A stretch of 64,000 nt of DNA from Rosa chinensis (Eukaryota; Streptophyta; Magnoliopsida; Rosales; Rosaceae): the NCBI RefSeq assembly GCF_002994745.2, contig NC_037093.1, positions 44,496,384 through 44,560,383 of the forward strand, written 5' to 3'. Below are positions 9,649 to 21,289 of the stretch, piece after piece. A model generated the notes under the pieces. It was not told the origin of the DNA and ran no database searches. It was given only the letters and a program-made list of their open reading frames with translations. Within the stretch, counting starts at the first letter, position 1. Every line of letters starts with the position of its first letter. The position numbers were made by a program, and so were the translations under genes.

Positions 9649-12440
9649 TTATCGAGCATGGCGGCGATCAAGAATGGATCATTGTGGGGTAGATGTACTC
9701 CACGCTCTTCTTCCTCCGAGAAGGTAATGGGTTCCCAACCAGACTTTGGGAGTTTAGCAGATCTCTCATAGCGGATGTTGCAAATTTCTTTGAGGTGGTT
9801 GGCGCGTGCATAGCGCTTTCTTGCCCTATGAGACATGTTGGGGATCAGAGCACCGCCATCGATGGTGTTGATGCCGCGCATGGGCTCGATGTTGGCAACC
9901 ACTAGAGGCGGTTGACGCACCTTGAACTGGTCCAACTTGCCATCACGATACAAAGTCTCAATTGTCGTTTTGAGAGCGTTGCAGTTGTTGGTGTTGTTAC
10001 CATTGTCCTTGTGGTATTTACACCACTTACCGGTGTTTCTTGGTTTTCCCACCCTTAGGTACATTCTTGGGGGTGGCGGTGGGATCTAGTCTTTGCACTG
10101 GTCATATATCTCTTCATACGAGGTTATGAGGACTAGGGCTGCGCACGGATTGGATTGGTTCAGTTTTGACTCTAAACCGTCTCTATACTAAAGTGAGCGG
10201 TTTAAGCATTTTGGACAACCGATCATTAAAAAAAATAAGCTTAATCCGATCCAATCCAATCCAATTCAAGATGGTTTGGTTCGGTCGGTTAGGCGGTTTT
10301 AACCTATATTATATTAACATACTATTTATGGAAAAAAAAAATCTAGTAAAATTCAATCTAAATAATAAAATTATATTAAATAAGCATAATCTAAATTTAA
10401 AATACAATAATCGAATCCAAAACTAATATTCAAAAACTAAAATCTAGAATAGATTCAAAGTGATTGAATTATTTGATGGCTTAGCTATAAATACTAGCTT
10501 AATAGGGTGGTATTAAAGGTTAGAGAATGAGAGATTGAGATATGTGATATGAGAGGATCAAATTAATTGTGGCGATTATTTATTAGACTTCTAGGCCTTT
10601 GGGCATTAGATTTGATATGGTAGTATATCATTTGAGAATAAAATTATAATTAGATATTTAGAACTTACTTACAATGACTGGACAAATGAATATATATATA
10701 TATATATATTTAACACTTTTTCTTATTATATTTCAAACATACCGGTCGGTTCGGGTTCCGCGGTTTAAGCAAAAGAGAAACCAAACCAACCCAATTCATA
10801 AATAGTTTGGTTCGGTATTGAACCGGCTTTCAATTTTTAAAGTTAAAAAACCTAAACCAAACCATATTTACCGGTCAGTTTTGACCGGTTTGGCCGGTTT
10901 GTACCGTGTTTTGCACACCCCTAATGAGGACTGTAAACACTGCGTACCGCTGGGAAGACTCCGTCTGTTTATTACGGTTATCCCCATGGGATGAGCGGTT
11001 GGCCTTGTGGTAATACTAGTCCTTTTGCCACTTGTTCTAGTAGTTTCCTTGTTGCCACTCTCTTTTCTTATCAGTTGGCGGCGTAGCGGACGTTTTGAAA
11101 GCGGTCTCCTGCTGGCTGGAGGAGGGTTGAGTGGACTTTGTTGGCGTTGGCAGTGGTGGTGGGGTTTCTCCGTATGTGATGAACTCCTCCTACAAGTGGA
11201 TGACGGCCTCGCTCATGACGTGGTCATACGCAGCGTTTGGATGATTGTAGTTGAGATGGTAGAGAAATGGTCCCTTTAGGAGTCCTTACTTAAAGGCTGC
11301 CAGTGCCATTGTTTTATCAAGATTGCGGCACTGGGATGCCGCCGCTCTCTACCTGGTGACAAATGCCTTCAATGTTTCCTCTGCGCCATGTTTGAAGTTG
11401 AACAACTGACTTGTGTTGTGATGTCCGGCAGCTAACAGGATGAACCGCGATAGGAAAGCGTTTAATAGTGCGTGGAATGAGTTGATGGATCCCGATGAGC
11501 ATTCCATGAACCAACTCATTGCCTCACTATCTAACATTTCGCTGAATAAGTGGCAGAGGGTGGTGTCATCAAATCCCTTGTTGTTAGTGACTTTTTTGAA
11601 GGTTTCCATATGGACGAAGGGGTCAGCATGCCACTATATTGTGGAATCTTTGGCCTCTTTGCATGTGTTGGTCGGATGGCCTGCAGGATCCTAGCGGTGA
11701 ATGGCCCTAGCCTGGACGCAAAGAGCGGATTTGGAATTGGCGCTGGGGTGCCTGCCTCTGCTCGAATTAGCCTTTGTTCTAATTGCTGCATCCTTTCCAG
11801 GATTAGGGCGGTTGCCAGTGAGCCCCACATGGAGGTTTAACTGCGCCAGCTCCCGCTTAGGGGCAGGTGGATTACATTCAGTTCTAACCCTGGCTACGGA
11901 GCAGTTGGTGTGCGGCTGTGACTCCGCTTTTTGTTCTATCATTATTCAGGGTGGGGGAGGTGGACCCATTCCTAGTAGCTCTGATGGGTTCAGCGGTACC
12001 TGCATCTGTATGATTGGTACGGGTACCAATCTATCGGTGTTGGGTAAACTACTTCTGGTACTCTGCGATTGCTCGCTTTGCGCTGGGTTAGCGTTTGCCT
12101 CCAGTGCCTTCTTCAATTCGTGGAATCTTGATATTAGCGTGGCCACTTACTTTTGGGAGTCGGCCTTTTCCTGCGCTCCCTATTTGCCTTGTGGAGGTCC
12201 GCCAATGCCAGTTCATACATAGCGGCAAGGTCCTGGCCTAGTGGGCGACTGCTGCCTGGTCGGGCCTCCTCTATAGTTTGAGTCAGCGGGACCTGGGGAG
12301 TATCTTGGGGTTCCACGCTAGGGTTGACCGGAGTGTTGAATAATGCTCGGTTAACGTTAGTCGCGGGGTTGGTGGGATGGGGGTTGGCGGATTAGCCCGC
12401 CTGCTCTTCAGCATTTCCCCCGCTACCGTTAGTCATAGTG
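9513..12440 (-). pseudogene. gypsy gag remnant, split by a hAT element
   Basis: The C-terminal part (10064-9513) has WCKYHKDNGNNTNNCNALK and NTIDGGALIPNMSHRARKR. The core (11609-11349) has the gag-fold phrase MSWFMECSSGSINSFHALLN followed by FLSRF. N-terminal Pro/Gln-rich pieces lie at 11531-12316. The parts are separated by the hAT insertion at 10134-10923 and by stops. Gag would form the virus-like particle of the element. Here it is inactive. Confidence 0.75.
10134..10923. mobile_element. non-autonomous hAT element with 8-bp target duplication
   Basis: The termini are TAGGGCTGCGCAC on the left and, inverted, TAGGGGTGTGCAAAA on the right. They are flanked on both sides by the identical 8-mer ATGAGGAC (10126-10133 and 10924-10931), the hallmark of hAT transposition. 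The ends are rich in CCGGTT-like motifs. No transposase frame exists, so it depends on a partner. A relative lies at 46397-47985. Confidence 0.92.
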
Positions 12441-12471
12441 ATTGTGGTGGGATGGCCTTTTGCTCAAGGAT

Positions 12472-12489
12472 TCCCACAGACGGCGCCAA
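12472..12489 (-). other. gypsy primer-binding site
   Basis: Directly next to the LTR, the minus strand reads TTGGCGCCGTCTGTGGGA, the tRNA-complementary motif found at this place in many plant gypsy elements. It fixes the LTR border at 12490. Confidence 0.8.
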
Positions 12490-13007
12490 TGTTAATGTCT
12501 AAGATTTAGTGGTGGCCAAATCTTGGTTAACACTGGTCTGATGGGCAGACCGCTACTTGTGATGTTCTCAGAGCTCCCGCTGTCTGTCAAGTAAAATACA
12601 AAGGGCGTCAGAGGGAGACCGCGCTGGGCAGTATTCTCTTCTCCGATGCCTAAGTTAGTCAATGTATTTATGTTGACAGAATAGCAGTAGGTAAGTAATA
12701 AATGCGTAATTAATGAGGAGAGAGAAGTGGACCTTTTATAGATGGGGAAGAGACTGATCTCTTCCTTATTTTCAATGTGGGACTTATATGGTTCAGTTCC
12801 CAGCTTTTGATGCTTCAGCGAGGCGATCTTGGCGCGGAGCGTGGTAGCGCGTCAACTGCGAGCTGGGGGTGAGATGGGGCTCAGGTGATAGCCTGCTTGG
12901 CTATGTTTCCGTAGGTTACACCGTTGGTGGTTGTTGGTATCGCTGGCGATAGTATGAGCGTGGCTCATTGTAGCTAATTATGCTTGGCAAATGCTCATGT
13001 AAGTACA
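12490..13007 (-). repeat. 5' LTR of the gypsy element
   Basis: The inner border is set by the primer-binding site. The outer border is the best TG/CA-compatible end near 13007 and could be off by some bases. The block GTCAGAGGGAGACCG followed by GATGCCTAAGT also occurs in the solo LTR at 46785-47807, so both belong to one superfamily of LTRs. Confidence 0.65.
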
Positions 13008-13072
13008 CCTATACATACGAAGCACACAAAAAAAACATAAAATATATTACCAATCTAATCAAAAGGTATGAA

Positions 13073-13836
13073 TATATACACATCCCCATTTACTAGATAC
13101 ACATAACACACTCATAATTTATTTTTTTTCCATCATCTTCCTTAAACTTCTTTTTTTGCCCTTCTTTCTTATTAGGAAACTTTTATTTACACATATCTAT
13201 ATATTTCTTATGTTTTTATCCAATTTTCCTTTTAAACTTCATCTTTTAAAACAATTAAAAGGACTACATCAATTCATTAAATCTACCACCATCCATCTCA
13301 TCCTTGCATCACCTCTATCAAATTGCCCACCTTTGGTGCCACCAGTTGTTCACATTGTTGATCTAAAGTGGATAGATCGGAATAGAGTCCATCTTTAGGT
13401 TTCAATCTTCATATATACATCTCTAGGTTCATTTTGACCCTCACATAGAGAATAATACAACAATTTGATTAATATGTTTAATAGATTATTATATGAATGC
13501 TGACAATAACAAGTACCTCCTACTCAATTCCTCACTCTATTAATTGCCTTTATATGATGATTTGATTATAGTTGTGAATGTCAATTGTATATTTACTCCT
13601 TTAGCCTCACTTCAGCACCTTTGCGTTCTCACCTTCTTTGAAACTAGAAGAACATGCAGTGAGTGATGGTCATACATGGAAGGTCATATAATAGTATCAG
13701 GATTTGAGTATCAAATAATTAGATATGTCTAAATAAATTTTTCCTAATAAAAAAGAAGGGTAGAAGAGGAAGTTTAAAGAAGAAGATGGACAAAAAAATT
13801 AGGGGTGTGTATCTATTAAATAGGGATGTGTATATA
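13073..13836. mobile_element. inverted-repeat element, about 110-bp TIRs
   Basis: The left arm 13073-13185 (TATATACACATCCCCATTTA, then a pyrimidine-rich stretch with CTTATTAGGAAA) is mirrored at 13735-13836 (TTTCCTAATAAAAAAGAAGG to GGGATGTGTATATA). The interior has no gene. It resembles the ends of the element at 14119-15118, sharing the TACACACCCCT word. The class is not determined because no target duplication is clear. Confidence 0.75.
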
Positions 13837-14118
13837 AAACTTAGATATATAAATTAAAATTCAAACATAAATTCTAGGACAAAGATTGACTAACACCATA
13901 ATCGATTCTATATCAAAGGTAAGCAAAAACTTCTTAACCAAATGTATAATAAAGATAGCTGCAAATTGAAGAACTCACGTTAGTAAGCCATAAAATCGAA
14001 CTAAGAAGGAAGAAGCCACACAAAAAATATAGGTATGAGAGGAAAAGAAAGAAACAAAAAAAAAATGAGAAGTATGTGCTGGAAACAAGATAGCCATGGA
14101 AGGAGAGAAAAAAAGGAG

Positions 14119-15118
14119 AAATTTTAAATACACACCCCATTTTCAATACACCACTCATTTAATTTACCATTCTAATATTTTACTAAATACACACCTAAAG
14201 TACCTAAAATACCCTTAATCTAAAAAATCATGAAATATTCTATTATTGACTATATTAAGGCTACTATATTGAATACTTCTGTTAAATATTGGGAAAACCT
14301 TAAAGATTTATTATTGTTCCCTTCAAATCTTTAAACATGAGAATTAACTTGTGAGTTTCGAGGTCGGGGGGGTGGGCGGGGGTAAAAAAAAAAACATGAG
14401 AATAATAAACAAGATGAAGAACTCACACCTCAACAGTGTGTTTGGATGAAGGAAAAAGATATGATATTTAAAATGAAAATAAGCAGTTCATACTTCTTAA
14501 CATGAATTATCTCGTTTGACATTCTATACTTAGAAATTATGAATTTCTCTATAGAAAGAAATGAATGAATTGATTGTCCGAATTCTTCACTTCAATTTCC
14601 ATCAAAATATGTATCATTTCGAATTTCCTTACAAAAGTTTACTTTTCTTACTTTATTAGTTTTCAAAACAAGGTTATTTTCATTTTCAATATTTTAACTT
14701 GTTTTAAATCTTCTTAATTTATTACACATTCCAAATTTTGAATAAATACAACCAAATAATGAAAATTGCAATTTATGGAATTCTAATTGTTGGAGTGGTA
14801 GATTCCATCGTTTTAAAATTTCTCAAGAATTTATAATTATTTCATCCAAACACAACATAATTGAAGATTTTTGAGCGAGGTCTTAAGAATCCATATCAAT
14901 GGTCGAAATTGATATGATGAAGTGTGGAGAAGAAAGATGTATTACAACGTCTAGGTTTAGAAGAAGAGATGTAAAAAAAATATAGGCATGATTCAATTTT
15001 TTTTTCTTCTAATATATAGATGTCTGTTTTGGACATTTAACCTACCTATAAAATTTGATTTGAAATATAAAATAATAGGGATGTGTATTAAGTAATTAGG
15101 GGTGTGTATTTAAAATTT
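14119..15118. mobile_element. inverted-repeat element with perfect 20-bp ends
   Basis: AAATTTTAAATACACACCCC at 14119-14138 is repeated as its exact reverse complement at 15099-15118. The interior is AT-rich and non-coding and hosts another short element at 14438-14853. This is a MITE-like structure of about 1 kb. Confidence 0.75.
14438..14853. mobile_element. nested MITE, GTGTTTGGATGAA ends
   Basis: GTGTTTGGATGAA at 14438-14450 returns inverted as TTCATCCAAACAC at 14841-14853. The 416-bp interior is AT-rich with GAATTTC words. It is nested inside the larger inverted-repeat element, so it is younger than that one unless it was carried along. Confidence 0.7.
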
Positions 15119-15139
15119 CTTGAAAAAAAAAATTATTTT

Positions 15140-15830
15140 TTTTAGGGTAATAGTCAGCCATTTTGTTAATAATAATAATAAGAAAAATTACAACTTATAG
15201 ATGTAGACACTACATCAAAATATAAAAGAACAGGAGCAGTACTAGATGCAACAAAGCATCGGAAATAAAACCTAGCAAGGATAGTAGAGGATGCAATTAA
15301 GCATTTGATGAGGCCCCGAATAGAATCTGGGCTATGTAAAACAATACCAATAGTATGGTCGACCATACTTCCACGCAACAATATGCGGCAAATAGAGGGT
15401 AACCTCCTATCAAGGTAACTGGTGGTAGTGTGACCGACCTTGCCTACTCCACGCAAAATAATACGTCGAATAGAGAGCAATCTTGTACCTAAGTAGTCAA
15501 ATAACCATGTCCAATATGCATTTAAATAAATGGCCCATAAGAAGTCTCCTAGATCCCAAATGCGAACCCAAACAGCAGCTAGCTTACACTCCACTAGCAA
15601 AGCCCTAAACAAAAAGGCCCAAACAAAAATCCATCTAGAGCTGACCAAACTGCCAACGGCCCAGGCCCATAGGACCATCCCTTGGACACCCAAATTTACT
15701 TTGGGCACCCAACTGAAATGGGACCCCGACCCTGCCCACAGCTCCTCTCGCCGGAGAAGAACCATCGCGGCCCCCTTTGTTCGACGCTAGCCACCGCTGT
15801 CGCCTTCTGACAGTCATTAATTGTCACTAA
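15140..15830 (-). repeat. probable retroelement-derived repeat
   Basis: The minus strand ends in a TTATTATTATTAACAAAATG tail followed by a T/A-rich run, like the 3' end of a non-LTR element. The long open frame it contains (about 200 codons, very hydrophobic, no motif) looks accidental. The GC-rich 5' part near 15650-15790 contrasts with the AT-rich surroundings. Confidence 0.35.
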
Positions 15831-16689
15831 TAATTAAGTTTGATTCAGAATAGTGATTTTAGGAAATATTATTTAAAAAATAAATTTAATTTAGTATTCC
15901 ATAAACTCTTGTTTGACCTTCTTTAATAATGTTAATTATGAAGACAATTTATGGCAATTTGTTACAAAAGGGTACAATAGGAATGCAAAAGTGCACAACT
16001 AATTGGATAAAACTAAAAAAGAAAGAAATCATATGTGGCAGGTGAGTCATAGGACCGCAATTAATAAAAAATACTTGTGTTGATTTACATCTAATACAGA
16101 GAATAAATTTTAGACTGAAATCAAATTAACTCTTTTGAAGAGGCATTTCGAATCCAACTTTGCGCTTCAAAAAAAACTAAAGGAAAAACCATTTAATTTT
16201 TTGCTTTCTCTTCTGTTTGCTATTTCACCCTCTCCCCCATTTTATTGCAGGAAAAAAAAAATTAAGGTGCTCTCGGCCCTTGTCTCCTGTAATTCTACTT
16301 ATACAATTCCCTAGTTGGGAATAATTTTTGTTTTTGTTTTCTTTATTCATGAAAGGGAGGAAAGCCCCTACCTCTTAATTATTAGTATCAAAAGAACATT
16401 TGCCGTTACAAAAAAAAAACAGGGGACAGGACAAAATCAAACAAACTGAATCTCTGCAAGAATGCACGATGAAAGAATTAAACATGATAACAAGAAATAT
16501 GCAAAAACAATCCAGCTAAAGTCGAAAATTAGTTCATGATGAATTAAATTATAACTCACTGTTAGTGGCTATGCCATAGGTGATTGGAGGATGGCCAGTT
16601 AGATTGATGTTACCGGAAATGTGATGCAGAGGTGGACGAAGAGAAAAAAATGTAGTGCAAATGATGCTAATTTAAAAGGTATGAATAGA
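15831..16689. other. AT-rich intergenic stretch, nothing recognised
   Basis: No open frame, inverted repeat or tandem repeat of note was seen. There are several homopolymer A runs. Confidence 0.6.
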
Positions 16690-18271
16690 ATGAAATTTTG
16701 TGCTAAGATACATATAACACTGAGAGAAACCCCTCGATCTCTCTACCCTAGCCGTTAGGCTCTCCCTACCCTCAAACTCTCTCTTTTCTTTCCGATATGT
16801 TACCTAGCCGAATGGGGGAGGCGTTGGCCATCAAAGATGACCAAGCCTCATTGGAGCCGGCGGTGATGGAAGAAGGACGCACATATCTCTTTTTGGTGGT
16901 GCTGCTATTTGACTAATCCAGCAATGCTTGATTCAGATTGGTTCATGGATGCGATGGCAAACATCTGGCCAATGAAGGGGAAGGTGACAATCTAGGAATG
17001 ACCTGACAACTGTTTTCAAAACCCGTGAACAATCAGTGGGTTTTCTCAAAAGGACTGTGGTTCTTCAAATCTTCCATGGTGGTGCTTGGGGATTACGACA
17101 GGCTCGACGATGTTCAACAGGTGCGTCTCAATTAGCTCCTGATTTGGGTGGAGGTGCATGGTGTTCCACCGGCTTTCTTGTTGGCCTACTAGATCGCCGA
17201 ATTGATGGGCCATCGAGAGATACTTGTATGTTGACCAGCGTCGACTTAATCGAGACAATATGATGCAGGTGCTGGTGGTGATGGATGTGGGATTGTTTTT
17301 TTGCTGCTAGGATGTATCACTTTTTCAACTCTTTCTAGTGTTGGATTTTGAATATTTACATAACCGTCGCTTGTGTAGATTTTGTGGGAGGCTGGACTAT
17401 AGAGAGGTAGATTTCTGACTTTTCGGGTTCCTCAACCACCGACAGGCACGGCAACCAATATAGTTGTTATGCCATAGAATGTGAGGGCAGTGGCATCTAC
17501 CACCCCTTCCTTGGTTGTATGGAGGTTAGTGTTTGGTGGTGAGGGGGGCCACGTAGGCGGTCTCAAGGTTGCTGCAAGGAGTTTGGTGTAGGGTGGTGTG
17601 GTGGGTAGGTTAGATTGACCCTTAACTATTGTGCATGTACCCACAATGGAGGTGACGCCGACGTCACTGCTGACTTCGGAGACTCTAAGTGCAGAGGTTC
17701 AGATTTGCTAAACCCTTCATCCCTCCAGAATTTGCTTTCCCTGCTTTGGGTAAGCGACATGCCCACGATTTTCATGACTCACCCTGAAAATGGGTAGGGT
17801 TGCTAAATCAGAGGATCATCCTGATTAGGGGTTGGGGGAAGTGTTACTTGGTTTGGATGACATATTGACTGGGGAGATTAGTCTTGCTATTGCTAAATTG
17901 ATCCCTGCTAACTCTAGGCCAGGAAAGGGAGAAAGAACTGACTGATTGGTGGTGCTCTGAGGGCCAAGCCGTCATCAAGCTCCAAGAGGAAATCCCATGC
18001 TAGCTTACTCTATAGGAAAGAAACATCCCCTATGGGAAAGAAATCATTCCCTGCGGAGAAGGATTCTGTTTTGGCTCCTGTTAGGAGTCAGTCATCCCCT
18101 AAGGGCAAAAAGTGCGGCTCTGCGCAGTAGACTTCACCTAATTAAATAGATGTTGCGAACATGCGTATGTAAGTACAGCACTATGTGTGGAAAACTTATA
18201 TTTACGGATCACTACGTGACATATTCTTTTGTAATTTTATCAACTTGATAATAAAGTTATCGTTTCGACTA

Positions 18272-18272
<1 letters not shown>
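16690..18272 (+). pseudogene. LINE ORF1 remnant (DUF4283 plus zinc knuckle)
   Basis: With frame changes allowed, 17060-17230 reads WFFKSSMVVLGDYDRLDDVQ, then LLIWVEVHGVPPAFL, the conserved core of the DUF4283 domain in plant LINE ORF1 proteins. Near 17340-17425 it reads LCRFCGRLDYREVDF, a decayed CCHC knuckle. A basic Ser/Lys tail ends near 18130, and the 3' end GATAATAAAGTTATCG runs into an A/TA tail, as in non-LTR elements. The endonuclease and reverse transcriptase are missing, so it is internally deleted. Confidence 0.65.

Positions 18273-18274
<2 letters not shown>

Positions 18275-18308
<34 letters not shown>
18275..18308. repeat. TA microsatellite
   Basis: A TA dinucleotide run directly after the LINE A-rich tail and before the terminal inverted repeat of the next element. 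It blurs the border between the two. Confidence 0.85.
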
Positions 18309-18310
<2 letters not shown>

Positions 18311-18350
18311 CTTACTCCCTGTACTTTTCTCCATAAAACAATTTAGTCCA

Positions 18351-18554
18351 TGTTCAAGTAAAACCTTAATTTGTGTTTGGCCCAAACTCTAGGTTACTTG
18401 ACCTAGTGGTAATAGAGCTTAATTAGAAGAATCTAGAGATTATCTTTCCTTGTATGATTCAGACTCTATGCATTGTAATCCTCTATATAAAGATGCCCCT
18501 ATTATCAATGAGAATACACAGCGATTTCCTCTCAATTTCAGTTTCTCTAAAACA
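18351..18554 (+). repeat. 5' LTR of copia element 2
   Basis: 204 bp, from TGTTCAAGTAAAACC to TTTCTCTAAAACA. It holds a CTATATAAAG box at 18482-18491, a likely TATA promoter. I count about seven differences from the 3' LTR at 24759, near 96-97 percent identity by eye, so the insertion is not very recent. Confidence 0.92.
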
Positions 18555-18576
18555 CGTTATCAGCATGAAGCTCTGA
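18555..18576 (+). other. copia presumed primer-binding region
   Basis: CGTTATCAGCATGAAGCTCT follows the LTR immediately. The relative at 6137 has CGTTATCAGCACGAAGC in the same place. The motif does not match the usual TGGTATCAGAGC of many plant copia elements. Which tRNA segment would pair with it is not determined. Confidence 0.5.
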
Positions 18577-19559
18577 CCCTGAAACCCTAAATTAGTAGCC
18601 TTTCAATCTCAGAAACCTCCGCCACCCATCTTGGAGCTCTCAATCTCAGGAGTCCAGAACCGGCAGCGCCACCCCCAGAACCGGCCGGAAAAAGCCCGAA
18701 CCGGCCGCAAGAAGATAACCAGAGTTCCCTGACCGGTTCACACTCTTCCAGTCTGCTTTCTACCATGAATTTCTACAACCAAAGGCATCCCAAACCCAGA
18801 AGCTAGGAACCGGTGAAATTACGGCCAAAACCGGCCAACAGAACCGCTGCACGCTGGTGAACCGTCAGCCTCCCTTCCTCCCTGCTCCTGCACAGCAACC
18901 GAGCCCAGGAGCCTTGCTCGCAACCCACAAACCAGAAGCCCTGCGAGCAGCCCAAAAGCCCAACGCCAGAAGCCCACTGACGCAGCCCCTGCCACATCAG
19001 CAAGCCCAGTCAGCGGCCACGTCATCCAGTCAGCGACCACGTCAGCACCAGTGCCATGTCAGCACAGTCACGCCGATCAACTGTCTGGCCACTTTCTGGG
19101 CATTTTCAGGTGAGATTTTCCCGCAACTTTTTCGGCCAAATTTTCCAGCGACCTATTTCAAGGTATTTTTTACTAAACGTTCCCTTTTTTTAGAGTTTTT
19201 TAATTCAATTTCTCTTCTTTTTCGGAGACTTGCAAACTCCCTTCTTCTTACTCCGCCCCCCCCCCCCCTTTCTTCATCATAGGGGAGACCTAATTAAGCC
19301 GAACTGTGGGGGTTCGTGCTCACTCCAAGCTTGGAGCTTGCAGAGATCTCTAAACTTAGAGTTTGTAGAGAATTTATAATCGACCACTTACGTCATTATT
19401 TCGATCTAATCCAATACCTCTTGGAATTGAATTTCTTGGAAGCGATTACGCTCAGAAATTCCTAATTTCTTGGAAGCGACTACGCTCATAAATTTTATAT
19501 GTTTTCGTGGTAGCTTTTTCCGCTCCAAAACTAACGCTTTTTCTTGTTCTCTTTCAGGA
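18577..19559 (+). other. leader of copia element 2
   Basis: Non-coding leader of about 1 kb between primer-binding region and gag. The first half is rich in CCGGC-type words (AACCGGCCG). A C-run lies at 19258-19268. The palindromic leader repeats lie at 19430-19500, and a pyrimidine stretch comes just before the gag start. Confidence 0.6.
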
Positions 19560-20611
19560 TGAGTAACCTGAACAAATTAGACTTTGCTCCATTGGGAACA
19601 ACTGGCTCTGAAAATCACAGGTGGGTTCGTGATGTCCGCCAGCATCTCAAGGCCGATGGAATCCTAGATACGATTCTCGAGCCTAGCTAGGACGTGCTAA
19701 CTGTTAAGCAAGCTCAAGCTTTGGAAGCAAATAGAGCAGCCTTGGAGGAAAATAAGGAGAAAGCCATCATCCTAATGACTCGTCATATGGATGATTCGCT
19801 CCAATACGAGTGTATGAATGAAGAAGACCCCAGAAGGCTGTACGTCTCACTCGAAGAAAGATTTGGCAACGTCCATGACTCCCTGCTTCCTGACCTAGAA
19901 GTGAGATGGCATAGCCTCCGCTTCTGTGATTTCAAGTCAGTTCTTGACTACAACTCGGAAGCACTTCGCATTAAATCCTTAATGGAATTCTGTGATAAAG
20001 ATATCACAAATGCGATGTTGATTGAGAAGACTATCTCTACCTTCCCCGTCTCTTCATTGATGGTTGCTAATAACTATCAAATTGATGTTACTGCAGGACA
20101 GATCACAAGGTTTTATGAGCTCATTGGAGCTATGATTGTCGCTAAAAAGCATGACAACATCCTTCTGAAGAACTATAATTCAAGATCCGTGGAAATAGGG
20201 CAAATTCCGGAATCCAATTATAGTCACGCCCCTAAGAGAAGGCGCCAAGAGCGAAAACCTAACCTTAGGATACTTCTAGACTTTCTGGTCCATATAATCG
20301 CTCTACTTGGGAAGGTAATAGCCAAAATAGGCGAACATGGAACTGAAGAGGTCAACGTGGAAAGAGAGAGGGAGGCAACGCCGCTGGCCATATTGGTGGC
20401 ACCACCAACACTAAGAGCCATCTGAATGACGCTTTCAAAGCGCCTCAATCAATGGAGTTTGAGCAAAGAGATGTATGTTCTCGATGTGGAGTGTCTGATC
20501 ATTAGGCACACATTTGTAGAGCTCGTGAAGAAATTGTCACAGCCTACAAAGCATATTGTGAAGCAAGAGAAGCTTACTATGTGGAACAAGAAGATCAAAA
20601 AGATGATCTAG
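19560..20611 (+). pseudogene. copia gag remnant
   Basis: It begins MSNLNKLDFAPLGTTGSE and carries the gag body LEANRAALEENKEKAIIL, MTRHMDDSLQYECMN and EVRWHSLRFCDFKSVLDY. A TAG at 19688-19690 replaces the Glu codon present in the relative at 1485-6370, separating the first 43 codons from the rest. The zinc knuckle near 20490-20530 has lost cysteines. Confidence 0.85.
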
Positions 20612-21289
20612 AGTGAAGGGTTGAAGACTAAAAATCTGGCTGGGATCAATAGATCGTCAATTCTGTTTAAGTCTTTATTTTTCCAAGAGATGTAATAGGC
20701 AATTGCCATATATTTTTGTAGTAAATGTCAATGGTTTGGTCTTTCTTCAAAGTAGGCTCACCCAAAGTAAGTGTGATGTCTAGGAAGGTTCTGAAATTTG
20801 TGGTACTTAAGCGAGCCTTGCTGCACCGACATTTCTCTACTCACCTGGTCACATTTATTTTGGAATTACCGAAAGAAGTTAGACTACTACCGTTGTTTTG
20901 CATTAGCTAGCATTTTGGATTAGATTTTCTTTGGTTAAAGAGACAATGATGTAACTCCGTTGGCTTATGAATAAAATTTCGAGTTCTTTTCATTATGACT
21001 CAATTTTGATTCTAGGCATATTACATTGTGACTACGATGGCTGGGTCATCAGTATTAATTCAAGGACATGGAATAGCCTAAGTTCCCCTTGCCAAAAGGC
21101 ACCTTGATTACTGTCGCAAAAACTCTCTACGCTCCTAGGGCAAATCTCACCTATGAATTCCCAACGGATTCCATGCAAAAATGCATGTAGAGAACGGAAA
21201 TGAGTCCCTTTGCAATACCTCTAATGATTGCGAACAAAGGCGCATCTTAGAAAAGTTTATGTGTCTCTCTAGTGGACTTTATGTCACTA

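Larger units (their letters stand above)
8657..13007 (-). mobile_element. Ty3/gypsy retrotransposon, Tat-like, truncated in RT
   Basis: On the minus strand the order is LTR (13007-12490), primer-binding site, gag, protease and the beginning of reverse transcriptase, where the element is cut at 8657. The gag contains NTIDGG and a RARKRYARA motif typical of plant Tat-lineage elements. A hAT element sits inside gag. No 3' LTR is present. All frames are damaged, so the element is not functional. Confidence 0.8.

Noticed and set aside
15166..15765. 200-codon open frame on the minus strand
   Set aside because: Very hydrophobic, ends in a microsatellite-like Tyr run, has no motif, and lies in a retroelement-like repeat.
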